A stretch of DNA of 64,000 nucleotides, from NCBI RefSeq assembly GCF_043194295.1, contig NZ_JBAFVK010000020.1; one strand, written 5' to 3'. The notes below the pieces were generated by a model. The model saw only the letters and a program-made list of their open reading frames with translations, searched no databases and was not told the DNA's origin. Below are positions 54,631-61,785 of the stretch, piece by piece (position 1 is the stretch's first letter; the number at the start of each line of letters is the position of its first letter). The stretch comes from Xanthobacter autotrophicus (GTDB lineage: Bacteria > Pseudomonadota > Alphaproteobacteria > Rhizobiales > Xanthobacteraceae). A program made the translations under genes and the position numbers.

Positions 54631-54667
54631 CGCGGACGGTGCCGAAAGGCGCCGCCGTCCGCGTTTT
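54631..54667 (+). promoter_or_regulatory. Strong hairpin with U-run in the rpsO leader
   Basis: CGCGGACGG (54631-54639) pairs with CCGTCCGCG (54655-54663); the inner part (GCC...GGC around GAAA) extends the stem. TTTT follows at once. It ends 119 bases before rpsO. It may be an attenuator or an S15-responsive leader; S15 is known to repress its own mRNA in several bacteria through leader structures. Confidence 0.5.
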
Positions 54668-54786
54668 GCCTCGACCGTGCTGGACGACATCCCGGCCCGG
54701 CCGAGCGGAAGCCTCAACGGCCATCCGGCTACCCGGTGGCTCATCCCAGGGGCTTCCATCCCACTCTCGTTTGAAAGGATGGACCG

Positions 54787-55056
54787 ATGTCGATCACAGC
54801 AGAGCGCAAGCAGGCGCTGATCAAGGATTATGGCGCGAAGGACGGCGACACGGGTTCGCCGGAAGTGCAGGTGGCGATCCTCACCGAGCGGATCACCAAC
54901 CTCACCGGTCACTTCAAGTCCCATCACAAGGACAACCATTCGCGCCGCGGGCTGCTGAAGCTCGTCTCCCAGCGCCGCAGCCTTCTCGACTACCTGAAGC
55001 GCAAGGACGAAGGGCGCTACAAGTCCCTCATCGAGCGCCTCGGCATCCGCCGCTGA
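54787..55056 (+). CDS. rpsO: 30S ribosomal protein S15
   Basis: 89 residues, the standard length. Binds the 16S rRNA three-way junction early in 30S assembly. Typical segments: ITAERKQALIKDYGAKDGDTGSPEVQVAILTERI, then HFKSHHKDNHSRRGLLKLVSQRRSLLDYLKRKD. GAAAGGA precedes the ATG. Followed by pnp, as in most proteobacteria, 281 bases later. Confidence 0.98.
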   Translation: MSITAERKQALIKDYGAKDGDTGSPEVQVAILTERITNLTGHFKSHHKDNHSRRGLLKLVSQRRSLLDYLKRKDEGRYKSLIERLGIRR

Positions 55057-55337
55057 CGCGGTGAGAAAGACCCGCCCGGCACCGGTGGAAAACCTGCGCC
55101 GGCGGGTTCAGCAGCGGCCCGGTCCATGGAGGGCCGGCGCCGTGCGCGCCTTGAAGAGGCGTGCTTTACGCAGCGGGCATGGGGCCGGCTGCGGGTCCGC
55201 GCACGAAGGACAGGTCATGGCAGGATCGCCGGACGCAACCGTCGGAGCCTCCTCTTGAGGGAGCTGCTTCGCGCGGCGCGTCCGGCCGTCTTGCTCATGG
55301 CTTGCCTGCGTCGCGCCTGAATCAAGAAAGAACACAC
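55057..55337 (+). other. rpsO-pnp intergenic leader
   Basis: 281 GC-rich bases with several possible short stems. In other bacteria this region holds an RNase III-cut hairpin through which PNPase controls its own mRNA; I cannot identify the equivalent hairpin by eye. No gene is supported. Confidence 0.4.
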
Positions 55338-57530
55338 ATGTTCGATATCCATCGCGAAGAGCTGGACTGGGGTGGTCGCACCCTCACTCTCGAGACCGGC
55401 AAGATGGCCCGCCAAGCCGACGGCTCGGTGCTCGCCACCTACGGCGACACCAAGGTACTCGCCACCGTGGTCTCCGCCCGCGAGCCCAAGCCCGGCCAGG
55501 ACTTCTTCCCCCTGACCGTGAACTACCAGGAAAAGACCTACGCCGCGGGCCGCATCCCCGGCGGCTATTTCAAGCGCGAGGGCCGTCCCTCCGAGAAGGA
55601 GACCCTGGTCTCCCGCCTCATCGACCGCCCGATCCGCCCGCTGTTCCCCGATGGCTACAAGTGCGAAACCCAGGTGATCATCACCGTGCTGGCGCATGAC
55701 CTGGAGAACGACCCCGACGTGGTCGCCATGGTCGCCGCCTCCGCCGCCCTCACCCTCTCGGGCGTGCCCTTCATGGGTCCGGTGGGCGCTGCGCGCGTGG
55801 GCTTCGTCGACAACGAGTACGTGCTGAACCCCACCGTGGACGAGGTGAAGGAAAGCGCGCTTGAGCTGGTGGTCGCCGGCACGGGCGACGCCGTGCTCAT
55901 GGTGGAATCGGAAGCGAAAGAGCTGCCCGAGGAGATCATGCTCGGCGCCGTGATGTTCGGCCACCGCCACTTCCAGCCGGTGATCGAGGCCATCATCAAG
56001 CTGGCCGAGAAGGCCGCCAAGGAGCCGCGCAACTTCCAGCCGGCCGATGTCTCCGAGGTGGAGTCCAAGGTCCGCGAGATCGCCGAGGCCGACCTGCGCG
56101 CCGCCTACAAGATCAAGCAGAAGCAGTCCCGCTACGAGGCGGTCGGCGCTGCCAAGTCCAAGGTGAAGAAGTATTACGAGGAACTGGCCCTCGACGGCAC
56201 CAAGGTGCCCACCGCCCAGGTGGTCTCCGACGTGTTCAAGGCGCTCGAAGCCAAGATCGTGCGCTGGAGCATCCTCGACGAGGGCATCCGCATCGACGGC
56301 CGCGACGTGTACACCGTCCGCCCCATCGTGTCGGAAGTGGGCATCCTGCCCCGCGCCCACGGCTCGGCCCTGTTCACCCGCGGCGAGACGCAGGCCCTCG
56401 TGGTCGCCACGCTCGGCACCGGCGAGGACGAGCAGTTCATCGACAGCCTGGAGGGCACCTACAAGGAGCACTTCCTGCTGCACTACAACTTCCCGCCCTT
56501 CTCCGTGGGCGAGACCGGCCGCATGGGCTCGCCGGGCCGCCGCGAGATCGGCCACGGCAAGCTCGCCTGGCGCGCCATCCACCCCATGCTGCCGGCCAAG
56601 CACGAGTTCCCCTACACCCTGCGCGTGGTGTCGGAAATCCTCGAGTCCAACGGCTCGTCCTCCATGGCCACCGTCTGCGGCACCTCGCTGGCGCTGATGG
56701 ATGCGGGCGTGCCGCTGCGCCGTCCGGTGGCGGGCATCGCCATGGGCCTCATCCTCGAGGGTGAGAAGTTCGCCGTGCTCTCCGACATCCTCGGCGACGA
56801 GGATCACCTCGGCGACATGGACTTCAAGGTGGCCGGCACCGAGCAGGGCGTGACCTCGCTCCAGATGGACATCAAGATCGCCGGCATCACCGAGGAGATC
56901 ATGAAGGTCGCCCTCACCCAGGCGAAGGACGGCCGCGTCCACATCCTCGGCGAGATGGCCAAGGCCCTCACCACCGCCCGCGCGGAACTGGGCGAGCACG
57001 CCCCGCGCATCGAGGTGATGAAGATCGCCGTGGACAAGATCCGCGAAGTGATCGGCTCCGGCGGCAAGGTGATCCGCGAGATCGTCGAGAAGACCGGCGC
57101 CAAGATCAACATCGAGGACGACGGCACCATCAAGATCGCCTCGGCCTCGGGCGACGCCATCAAGGCCGCCATCAACTGGATCAAGTCCATCGCTTCCGAG
57201 CCGGAAGTGGGCCAGATCTATGAAGGCACCGTGGTGAAGGTGGTGGACTTCGGCGCCTTCGTGAACTTCTTCGGCTCCAAGGACGGCCTCGTCCACGTGT
57301 CGCAGATGGCCAACGAGCGCGTGGCCAAGCCCTCCGACGTGGTCAAGGAAGGCGACAAGGTCAAGGTCAAGCTCATGGGCTTCGACGAGCGCGGCAAGAC
57401 CCGCCTGTCCATGAAGGTGGTGGATCAGGCCACAGGCGAGGACCTGGAAGCCAAGGCCAAGGCCGAGCGCGACGCCGCTCGCGCCGCCGCCCCGGCCGCC
57501 ACCGGCGACGAGGCTGGCGCCGCGGAGTGA
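55338..57530 (+). CDS. pnp: Polyribonucleotide nucleotidyltransferase (PNPase)
   Basis: 730 residues from the ATG at 55338 (MFDIHREELDWGGRTLTL), with AAGAAAGAA upstream. Phosphorolytic 3'-5' exoribonuclease of the RNA degradosome. Two RNase PH-like domains (KVLATVVSAREPKPGQDFFPLTVNYQEK; ETQALVVATLGTGEDEQFIDS, with RMGSPGRREIGHGKLAWRA), then KH (DKIREVIGSGGKVIREIVEKTGAKI) and S1 (VGQIYEGTVVKVVDFGAFVNFFGSKDGLVHVSQMA). The tail is Ala-rich. A strong intrinsic terminator follows. Confidence 0.98.
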   Translation: MFDIHREELDWGGRTLTLETGKMARQADGSVLATYGDTKVLATVVSAREPKPGQDFFPLTVNYQEKTYAAGRIPGGYFKREGRPSEKETLVSRLIDRPIRPLFPDGYKCETQVIITVLAHDLENDPDVVAMVAASAALTLSGVPFMGPVGAARVGFVDNEYVLNPTVDEVKESALELVVAGTGDAVLMVESEAKELPEEIMLGAVMFGHRHFQPVIEAIIKLAEKAAKEPRNFQPADVSEVESKVREIAEADLRAAYKIKQKQSRYEAVGAAKSKVKKYYEELALDGTKVPTAQVVSDVFKALEAKIVRWSILDEGIRIDGRDVYTVRPIVSEVGILPRAHGSALFTRGETQALVVATLGTGEDEQFIDSLEGTYKEHFLLHYNFPPFSVGETGRMGSPGRREIGHGKLAWRAIHPMLPAKHEFPYTLRVVSEILESNGSSSMATVCGTSLALMDAGVPLRRPVAGIAMGLILEGEKFAVLSDILGDEDHLGDMDFKVAGTEQGVTSLQMDIKIAGITEEIMKVALTQAKDGRVHILGEMAKALTTARAELGEHAPRIEVMKIAVDKIREVIGSGGKVIREIVEKTGAKINIEDDGTIKIASASGDAIKAAINWIKSIASEPEVGQIYEGTVVKVVDFGAFVNFFGSKDGLVHVSQMANERVAKPSDVVKEGDKVKVKLMGFDERGKTRLSMKVVDQATGEDLEAKAKAERDAARAAAPAATGDEAGAAE

Positions 57531-57560
57531 TCCGCCCGCGCACTCGCGAACAATCAGGAA

Positions 57561-57586
57561 GGGCGGCCTCAGGGCCGCCCTTTTTT
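57561..57586 (+). terminator. pnp intrinsic terminator
   Basis: GGGCGGCC (57561-57568) pairs with GGCCGCCC (57573-57580) around TCAG, followed by TTTTTT. A textbook intrinsic terminator 30 bases after the pnp stop. Confidence 0.92.
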
Positions 57587-57698
57587 GTTGCCCGGCCGCG
57601 TAGGAAGCCAAGGCGCGGCCGCCGGCATCCAGCCGCCCCGATGAAAATTTCCCCCGAAATGACCCATGTCAACAAACTGAACTTGTCTTTGGAATAAG

Positions 57699-57713
57699 TG
57701 GAAAAAGACGTGC
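57699..57713 (+). promoter_or_regulatory. Weak sigma-54 -24/-12 like element before the ferredoxin gene
   Basis: TGG at 57699-57701 and GC at 57712-57713 have the 10-base spacing that sigma-54 promoters require, but the CAC after TGG and the TT before GC are missing. No TGT-N10-ACA NifA site was found in the 100 bases upstream. Tentative. Confidence 0.2.
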
Positions 57714-57835
57714 CGCTTGCGGAGATGTCTACGGGCTTTTTCGACTATATCGCTCGAAGTATAGCCTAAGCGTATTCATGCACGGGTTTCGCATTTTTTG
57801 ACGAAAATAGAACTTCAGGCGATTGGAAAAAGACA

Positions 57836-58201
57836 ATGCCCATCATCACTTTTCGGTCGACGACCACCAAGGACAAGCGCGCCTACGCCACTGCCGGTGA
57901 CACCGGGACAATTCTCGCCGTCGCCCGCGCCAACGACGTGAAGATCCCCTTCGAATGCCAGGAGGGCGAGTGCGGTTCCTGCCTCATCCGGGTCGAATAT
58001 GTCGAGGGCAAGCCGCGCATGGCGATTGCGCTGACGGAGCGGGAAAAGACCAAGCTCAAGGAACTCGGCAAGATCACCGAGGAGCAGATCGCGGACGCGG
58101 AAGTCAACGATATCGCACCGCCTTATCGGCTGGCCTGCCAGTTCATCGCCCGCGAGGAAGAAGTCATCATTCACTATGAGCATTGCCCCGCCGAGGCGTG
58201 A
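57836..58201 (+). CDS. [2Fe-2S] ferredoxin resembling Shethna protein II (FeSII)
   Basis: 121 residues. Plant-type [2Fe-2S] domain with ligands Cys41, Cys46, Cys49 and Cys101 (FECQEGECGSCL ... YRLACQFI). Between Cys49 and Cys101 is a longer insert rich in Lys/Glu (TEREKTKLKELGKITEEQ), the feature that sets FeSII of Azotobacter (about 122 aa) apart from ordinary 100-residue ferredoxins. FeSII binds nitrogenase under oxygen stress and locks it in a protected state. The match of length, spacing and insert is good by eye; nitrogenase genes are not in the window. ATG at 57836; weak GGAAAAAGA ribosome site. Confidence 0.78.
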   Translation: MPIITFRSTTTKDKRAYATAGDTGTILAVARANDVKIPFECQEGECGSCLIRVEYVEGKPRMAIALTEREKTKLKELGKITEEQIADAEVNDIAPPYRLACQFIAREEEVIIHYEHCPAEA

Positions 58202-58365
58202 CCTGCGCCTCTGGAGCATGCACCGGTCAGCTTGCATCGCCGGCGGATCGGGTGACGCGTTCTCGCTTCCGCAATGAGTGCCGGACCCGATCGGAGTGCT
58301 GTGCAATCCGATCGGTGTTCTGGGTGAAGATCTGATATTCTTGATTTTTTCGGAAGGGTAATGCC

Positions 58366-58842
58366 TTGGAAACCGTTGGTGAATTCCTGTCTTATGCCGC
58401 AAAGCTCGAGGAGGAGGCCGCCCTTCGTTTCGGGGAGCTTGCGGATGTCATGCAGAGCTGCGGAAATACCGAGGTCGCCGCTCTTTTCAGGCGGCTGTCG
58501 GATTATTCACGGCTGCATCTGGCTGATGCCCGCGCGCGCGCTGCATTCCGCGACATGCCCGAAATGAAGCCCGAAGAATATAATTGGCCGGATCTGGAAA
58601 GCCCGGAGACGGCGGGAATCTGGGCGGCGGATCCCTTCATGGGGCGCACGCAGGCTCTTGAGATTGCGCGCGATGCCGAAGAAGCAAGCCTGAAATACTA
58701 CAAGTCCATTTTCGACACGACCACCGACCCTGAAATCCGCATCCTCGCGAAAGAATTCTACGAAGAGGAAACGGAGCACGTCCAGGAAATCCACAAGTGG
58801 ATCGAGGCCCACAAGGCCGGAAAGCGCCTTTCCGCCGAGTGA
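58366..58842 (+). CDS. Rubrerythrin/ferritin-like protein with partial di-iron site
   Basis: 158 residues from a TTG at 58366, with GGAAGGG seven bases upstream; the nearby ATG at 58361 is out of frame. A four-helix ferritin-like fold: helix 1 FLSYAAKLEEEAALRFGELAD; helix 2 FRRLSDYSRLHLADARA, which keeps the His but has Ser/Tyr where EExxH is usual; helix 3 ALEIARDAEEASLKYYKSIFD; helix 4 LAKEFYEEETEHVQEIHKWIE with an intact ExxH. No C-terminal rubredoxin domain. It may bind iron or reduce peroxide. It follows the FeSII-like gene by 164 bases on the same strand and ends at a terminator. Confidence 0.82.
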   Translation: METVGEFLSYAAKLEEEAALRFGELADVMQSCGNTEVAALFRRLSDYSRLHLADARARAAFRDMPEMKPEEYNWPDLESPETAGIWAADPFMGRTQALEIARDAEEASLKYYKSIFDTTTDPEIRILAKEFYEEETEHVQEIHKWIEAHKAGKRLSAE

Positions 58843-58884
58843 TGCTCGGCCGGGCACGGCCCGCACCGTGAGACGACGCACCTG

Positions 58885-58912
58885 AAAGGGCGGCCGCAGG
58901 GTCGCCCTTTCC
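58885..58912. terminator. Terminator after the rubrerythrin-like gene
   Basis: AAAGGGCG (58885-58892) pairs with CGCCCTTT (58903-58910) and is followed by CC then TTT. It lies between convergent genes and could work for both. Confidence 0.75.
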
Positions 58913-58956
58913 TTTGGCGCCCGGTGCGCACAATCTTCGAGGCGGCGGCTCAGGCC

Positions 58957-59952
58957 CTACCGACTGAGGCCCGATCCCTGCCGCGCCAGGAACCCCTCCG
59001 CCAGTGTCAGCGTGCCCTGCGTATAGGCGGTCCCCATGGCCTGGGCGGTGGGCGTCTCGGCGTGGGAGGCGACCCAGGCGGTGAGCAGCATCCGCCGCAG
59101 CAGCACGAACACGTCGAGCGCATCCTCCACCCCCTCCGGCAGGCCCGCGCGGGTACGGTAGCCGTCCAGCCAAGCCGCCTTCAGCTCCGGCAGGCGGGGC
59201 GAATGCTCGATGAAGGAGACGGCGGCGGCGAAGTCGTAGAAGAACCACGAGAAGCCGCAATCGTCGAAATCGATCAGCGTCAGCCCGTCCCCCTCCACCA
59301 GCAGGTTGGCAAGGCGCAGGTCCGCATGGATCAGGCCGAAGCTGCCGGGCTGTGACAACGGCCCGAGGCGCGCCTTCAGCGCCCCGGCGGTGCGCTCCAA
59401 GAGCGCCCGGCCCGGCGCGTCGAGGCCCAGCGCGGCGCGAAAATCGCCCCACAGCGGGCGCGCGCCGAGCATGCTGTCGAAATCCCACACCTTGCGGGTG
59501 AAGCCCGCCGGCCGCGCCCAGCGCCGCGCATGGGCGTGAAGGCGCGCATGAATGGCGCCGAGATGGCGGAACCATGCCGGCAGGTCTGCGCCCTCCTGCG
59601 GCTCGACGCCGGGCACGAAGGCGAAGGCGGCCATGCGGCGGGGCGTGCCGCCATCGTCGATCTCGGCGAGCCGGCGCCCGTCCAGGGTCGGGATGATGCG
59701 CGGAGTGGGCACCACGTCGTCGGCCCGCAGCGCTTCGATCCAGGCCAGCTCGGAGCGGATCTCCTCCGGCGTGTGATAGCCCGGCCGGTAGACGCGCAGC
59801 ACCAGGTCGGCCGCGCCGGCGGTGATGCGGAAGGTGGCATTCTCGGAAATGGAGATGAGGCTCACGGCCGCGTCGGGCGGCAGACCCCATTCGGGAAGAT
59901 GGACGCGGATCAGGCTTTCGATCCGCGTCAGATACTCGGCGTCGTACAGCAC
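58957..59952 (-). CDS. Aminoglycoside/homoserine-type phosphotransferase (APH family)
   Basis: 331 residues from a GTG at 59952. Kinase-like fold: early ATP-binding region SISENATFRITAGAADLVLRVYRPG, Brenner motif GLIHADLRLANLLVEGDGLTLIDFDDCGFSWFFYDFA with catalytic Asp and the following metal-binding DFDD. The sequence resembles the homoserine kinase type II/SrkA group; SrkA-like stress kinase is one possibility. The substrate is unknown. It begins just 22 bases beyond a fragment of the dispersed repeat. Confidence 0.85.
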   Translation of the reverse strand: MLYDAEYLTRIESLIRVHLPEWGLPPDAAVSLISISENATFRITAGAADLVLRVYRPGYHTPEEIRSELAWIEALRADDVVPTPRIIPTLDGRRLAEIDDGGTPRRMAAFAFVPGVEPQEGADLPAWFRHLGAIHARLHAHARRWARPAGFTRKVWDFDSMLGARPLWGDFRAALGLDAPGRALLERTAGALKARLGPLSQPGSFGLIHADLRLANLLVEGDGLTLIDFDDCGFSWFFYDFAAAVSFIEHSPRLPELKAAWLDGYRTRAGLPEGVEDALDVFVLLRRMLLTAWVASHAETPTAQAMGTAYTQGTLTLAEGFLARQGSGLSR

Positions 59953-59973
59953 CCGCCCGGCCCCTCCCCGGCA

Positions 59974-60027
59974 TTTTCAAGCGAAGCGGAACACGGTTCG
60001 CGGGACGAAAATGCGTCAACTCAACAG
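59974..60027 (+). repeat. 105-bp dispersed element, copy C (partial)
   Basis: TTTTCAAGCGAAGCGGAACA followed by GGTTCGCGGGACGAAAATGCG and TCAACTCAACA aligns with the left half of copies A and B; the right half is missing. It lies in the gap between the phosphotransferase and hupE genes. Confidence 0.7.
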
Positions 60028-60086
60028 GTTTGCGGGGTGTGCCTATAGCACGGCCGGGCGCGGATGGCGCCCGGCCGGCTGCACTC

Positions 60087-60686
60087 TCACAGAATGCCGG
60101 TGACGAGGCCGATGCCGGCCAGCGCCACGGCAGCGCCGGCGCCCCGCACATAGCGTGTGCCATGGGTCTCGCCGAAGCGGCCGATGGCCATGCCGAGGCC
60201 AAGGCCGGCCACATGCAGCAGTGCCGTCGCGAACATGAAGCCGACACCATAGGCGAGGCCGGAGGCATCCTCGGGCATCTCGGCGCCGTGGGCGTGGCCG
60301 TGGAAGATGGCGAAGAAGCCCACCAGCCCCATGGCCATGGCCAGCGGGGCCTTCACGCCGAGCGCCACCGCCGCGCCGAGCACCACCACCGACAGGCCGA
60401 TGCCCAACTCCACGAAGGGCACATCGATGCCGCTGATGCCGAGCGCGCCGCCCACCGCCATGAGGGCGATGAAGGTGACCGGCACGGCCCAGATGGCGCG
60501 CCCGCCGAGCTGGTAGGCGAAAATGCCCACGGTCACCATGGCGAGCAGGTGGTCGAGGCCGCCCATGGGGTGGGCGAAGCCGGCGTCGAAGCCGTGGGTG
60601 GCACCCACGCCCGTATGGGCGAAGGCCAGTTGCGGCAGGACCGAGAAGGCTGCGACGGCAAGGGCCGTGCGGGCTGTGTGACGCAT
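60087..60686 (-). CDS. hupE: HupE/UreJ-family nickel permease
   Basis: 199 residues from the ATG at 60686, with GGGGAGAAA upstream. Signal peptide (MRHTARTALAVAAFSVLPQLAFA) followed by HTGVGATHGFDAGFAHPMGGLDHLLAMVTVG, the HxxxGF...HP...DH motif that binds nickel in HupE, then five or six membrane helices; FHGHAHGAEMPE is a second His-rich motif. Imports nickel for NiFe-hydrogenase. It starts 22 bases after hypE, so it is probably the last gene of the hyp operon. Confidence 0.94.
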   Translation of the reverse strand: MRHTARTALAVAAFSVLPQLAFAHTGVGATHGFDAGFAHPMGGLDHLLAMVTVGIFAYQLGGRAIWAVPVTFIALMAVGGALGISGIDVPFVELGIGLSVVVLGAAVALGVKAPLAMAMGLVGFFAIFHGHAHGAEMPEDASGLAYGVGFMFATALLHVAGLGLGMAIGRFGETHGTRYVRGAGAAVALAGIGLVTGIL

Positions 60687-60708
60687 ATTTTTCTCCCCAA
60701 TGAAGGTT

Positions 60709-61785
60709 TCAGCAGATGCGGGGCAACTGATCGCCGACCAGCATATCGACGATGCGCTCGCCCCCGAAGCGCGTTTGCATGACCACCCGTCCGGGCCGCT
60801 GGGCCGTGACCTCGCCGATGACGGCTGCCTCCCGCCCCAGCGGATGGGAGCGCAGCGCCGCAAGCGCGGCGTCGGCCTCCTGCGGCGGCACAACGGCGAG
60901 AATCTTGCCCTCGTTGGCGAGATAGAGCGGGTCGAGGCCCAGGATCTCGCAGAAGCCCATCACCTCGGCCCGCATGGGCAAGCTGAGTTCGGCAAGCCGC
61001 ACCCCCACGGCGCTGGCCTCGGCCAGTTCGTTCACCACCGCCGCGACGCCGCCGCGGGTGGCGTCGCGCATCATGCGGATGCCGGGTGCGGCCTCGATCA
61101 GCGTCTCGATGAGGCCGTTCAGCGGCGCGCAGTCGCTCTCGATGGTGGTCTCAAGGGCAAGGTCGCCGCGCGCATTGAGGATGGCGGCGCCATGGTCGCC
61201 CAGAAGGCCGTTCACCAGAAGCACGTCGCCGGGCCGCGCCCTGGCGATGCCCACGTCGAGCCCCCGCCGCACCACGCCGATGCCGGTGGTGGTGATGAAG
61301 AGCTTGTCGCAGGCCCCACGCGCCACCACCTTGGTGTCACCAGTAGCGATGGCAACCCCGGCCGCCCGCGCGGTCTGCGCCATGGAGGCCGCCACCTGCC
61401 GCAATGTCTCCACCGGCAGGCCCTCCTCGATGATGACGGCGCAGGAGAGCGCCACGGGCTTGGCCCCGCCCACGGCAAGGTCGTTCACCGTGCCGCAGAC
61501 GGCGAGCTTGCCGATGTCGCCGCCGGGAAAGAACAAAGGGTCCACCACGAAGCCGTCGGTGGTGAAGGCGAGGCGGTCGCCATGGGCCATCAGGGCGGCG
61601 AGGTCGAAGCGGGCTTGGTCCTCGGGCGCGGCGCGCCCGTCGCCGGAGAAGGCGGCGAGGAACACGTCATCGATGAGGTCGCGCATGGCGCTGCCGCCGC
61701 CGCCATGGGCGAGCGTCACCGTCTTGTGGCTCAGCGGCCGGCGGCGGGTGGGGGCGGGAATGGGGGAGAGGACGGGGATATTCAT
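60709..61785 (-). CDS. hypE: Hydrogenase maturation factor HypE
   Basis: 358 residues from the ATG at 61785. Makes the cyanide ligands of the NiFe cofactor by dehydrating the thiocarbamate on its C-terminal cysteine; the required PRIC end (DQLPRIC) is present. Fold motifs: TLAHGGGGSAMRDLIDDVFLAAF, VALSCAVIIEEGLPVETLRQVAAS, RGACDKLFITTTGIGVVRRGLDV, DATRGGVAAVVNELAEAS. Start overlaps the hypD stop (ATGA). The partner HypF and the carbamoyl steps are outside the window. Confidence 0.97.
   Translation of the reverse strand: MNIPVLSPIPAPTRRRPLSHKTVTLAHGGGGSAMRDLIDDVFLAAFSGDGRAAPEDQARFDLAALMAHGDRLAFTTDGFVVDPLFFPGGDIGKLAVCGTVNDLAVGGAKPVALSCAVIIEEGLPVETLRQVAASMAQTARAAGVAIATGDTKVVARGACDKLFITTTGIGVVRRGLDVGIARARPGDVLLVNGLLGDHGAAILNARGDLALETTIESDCAPLNGLIETLIEAAPGIRMMRDATRGGVAAVVNELAEASAVGVRLAELSLPMRAEVMGFCEILGLDPLYLANEGKILAVVPPQEADAALAALRSHPLGREAAVIGEVTAQRPGRVVMQTRFGGERIVDMLVGDQLPRIC

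Larger units (their letters stand above)
54427..54786 (+). other. Gap before rpsO: terminator plus rpsO leader
   Basis: 360 bases without a gene. It holds the locus 6 REP-like terminator (54519-54548) and a second strong hairpin with U-run (54631-54667). A short TATAGT at about 54620 could be the -10 of an rpsO promoter. Confidence 0.5.
57531..57835 (+). other. pnp-fdx gap with terminator and A+T-rich promoter region
   Basis: 305 bases. The pnp terminator is at 57561-57586. From about 57650 the base composition becomes clearly A+T-richer than the surroundings up to the ferredoxin start. It holds a TGG-N10-GC pattern (57699-57713) and the inverted repeat CTATA-N10-TATAG (57745-57764). Confidence 0.5.

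Noticed and set aside
55215..57611. 798-codon frame opposite pnp
   Set aside because: Shadow frame; the plus strand encodes complete PNPase.
57660..57700. NifA upstream activator site TGT-N10-ACA before the ferredoxin
   Set aside because: The TGT at 57668 is not followed by ACA at the right distance; only near matches exist.
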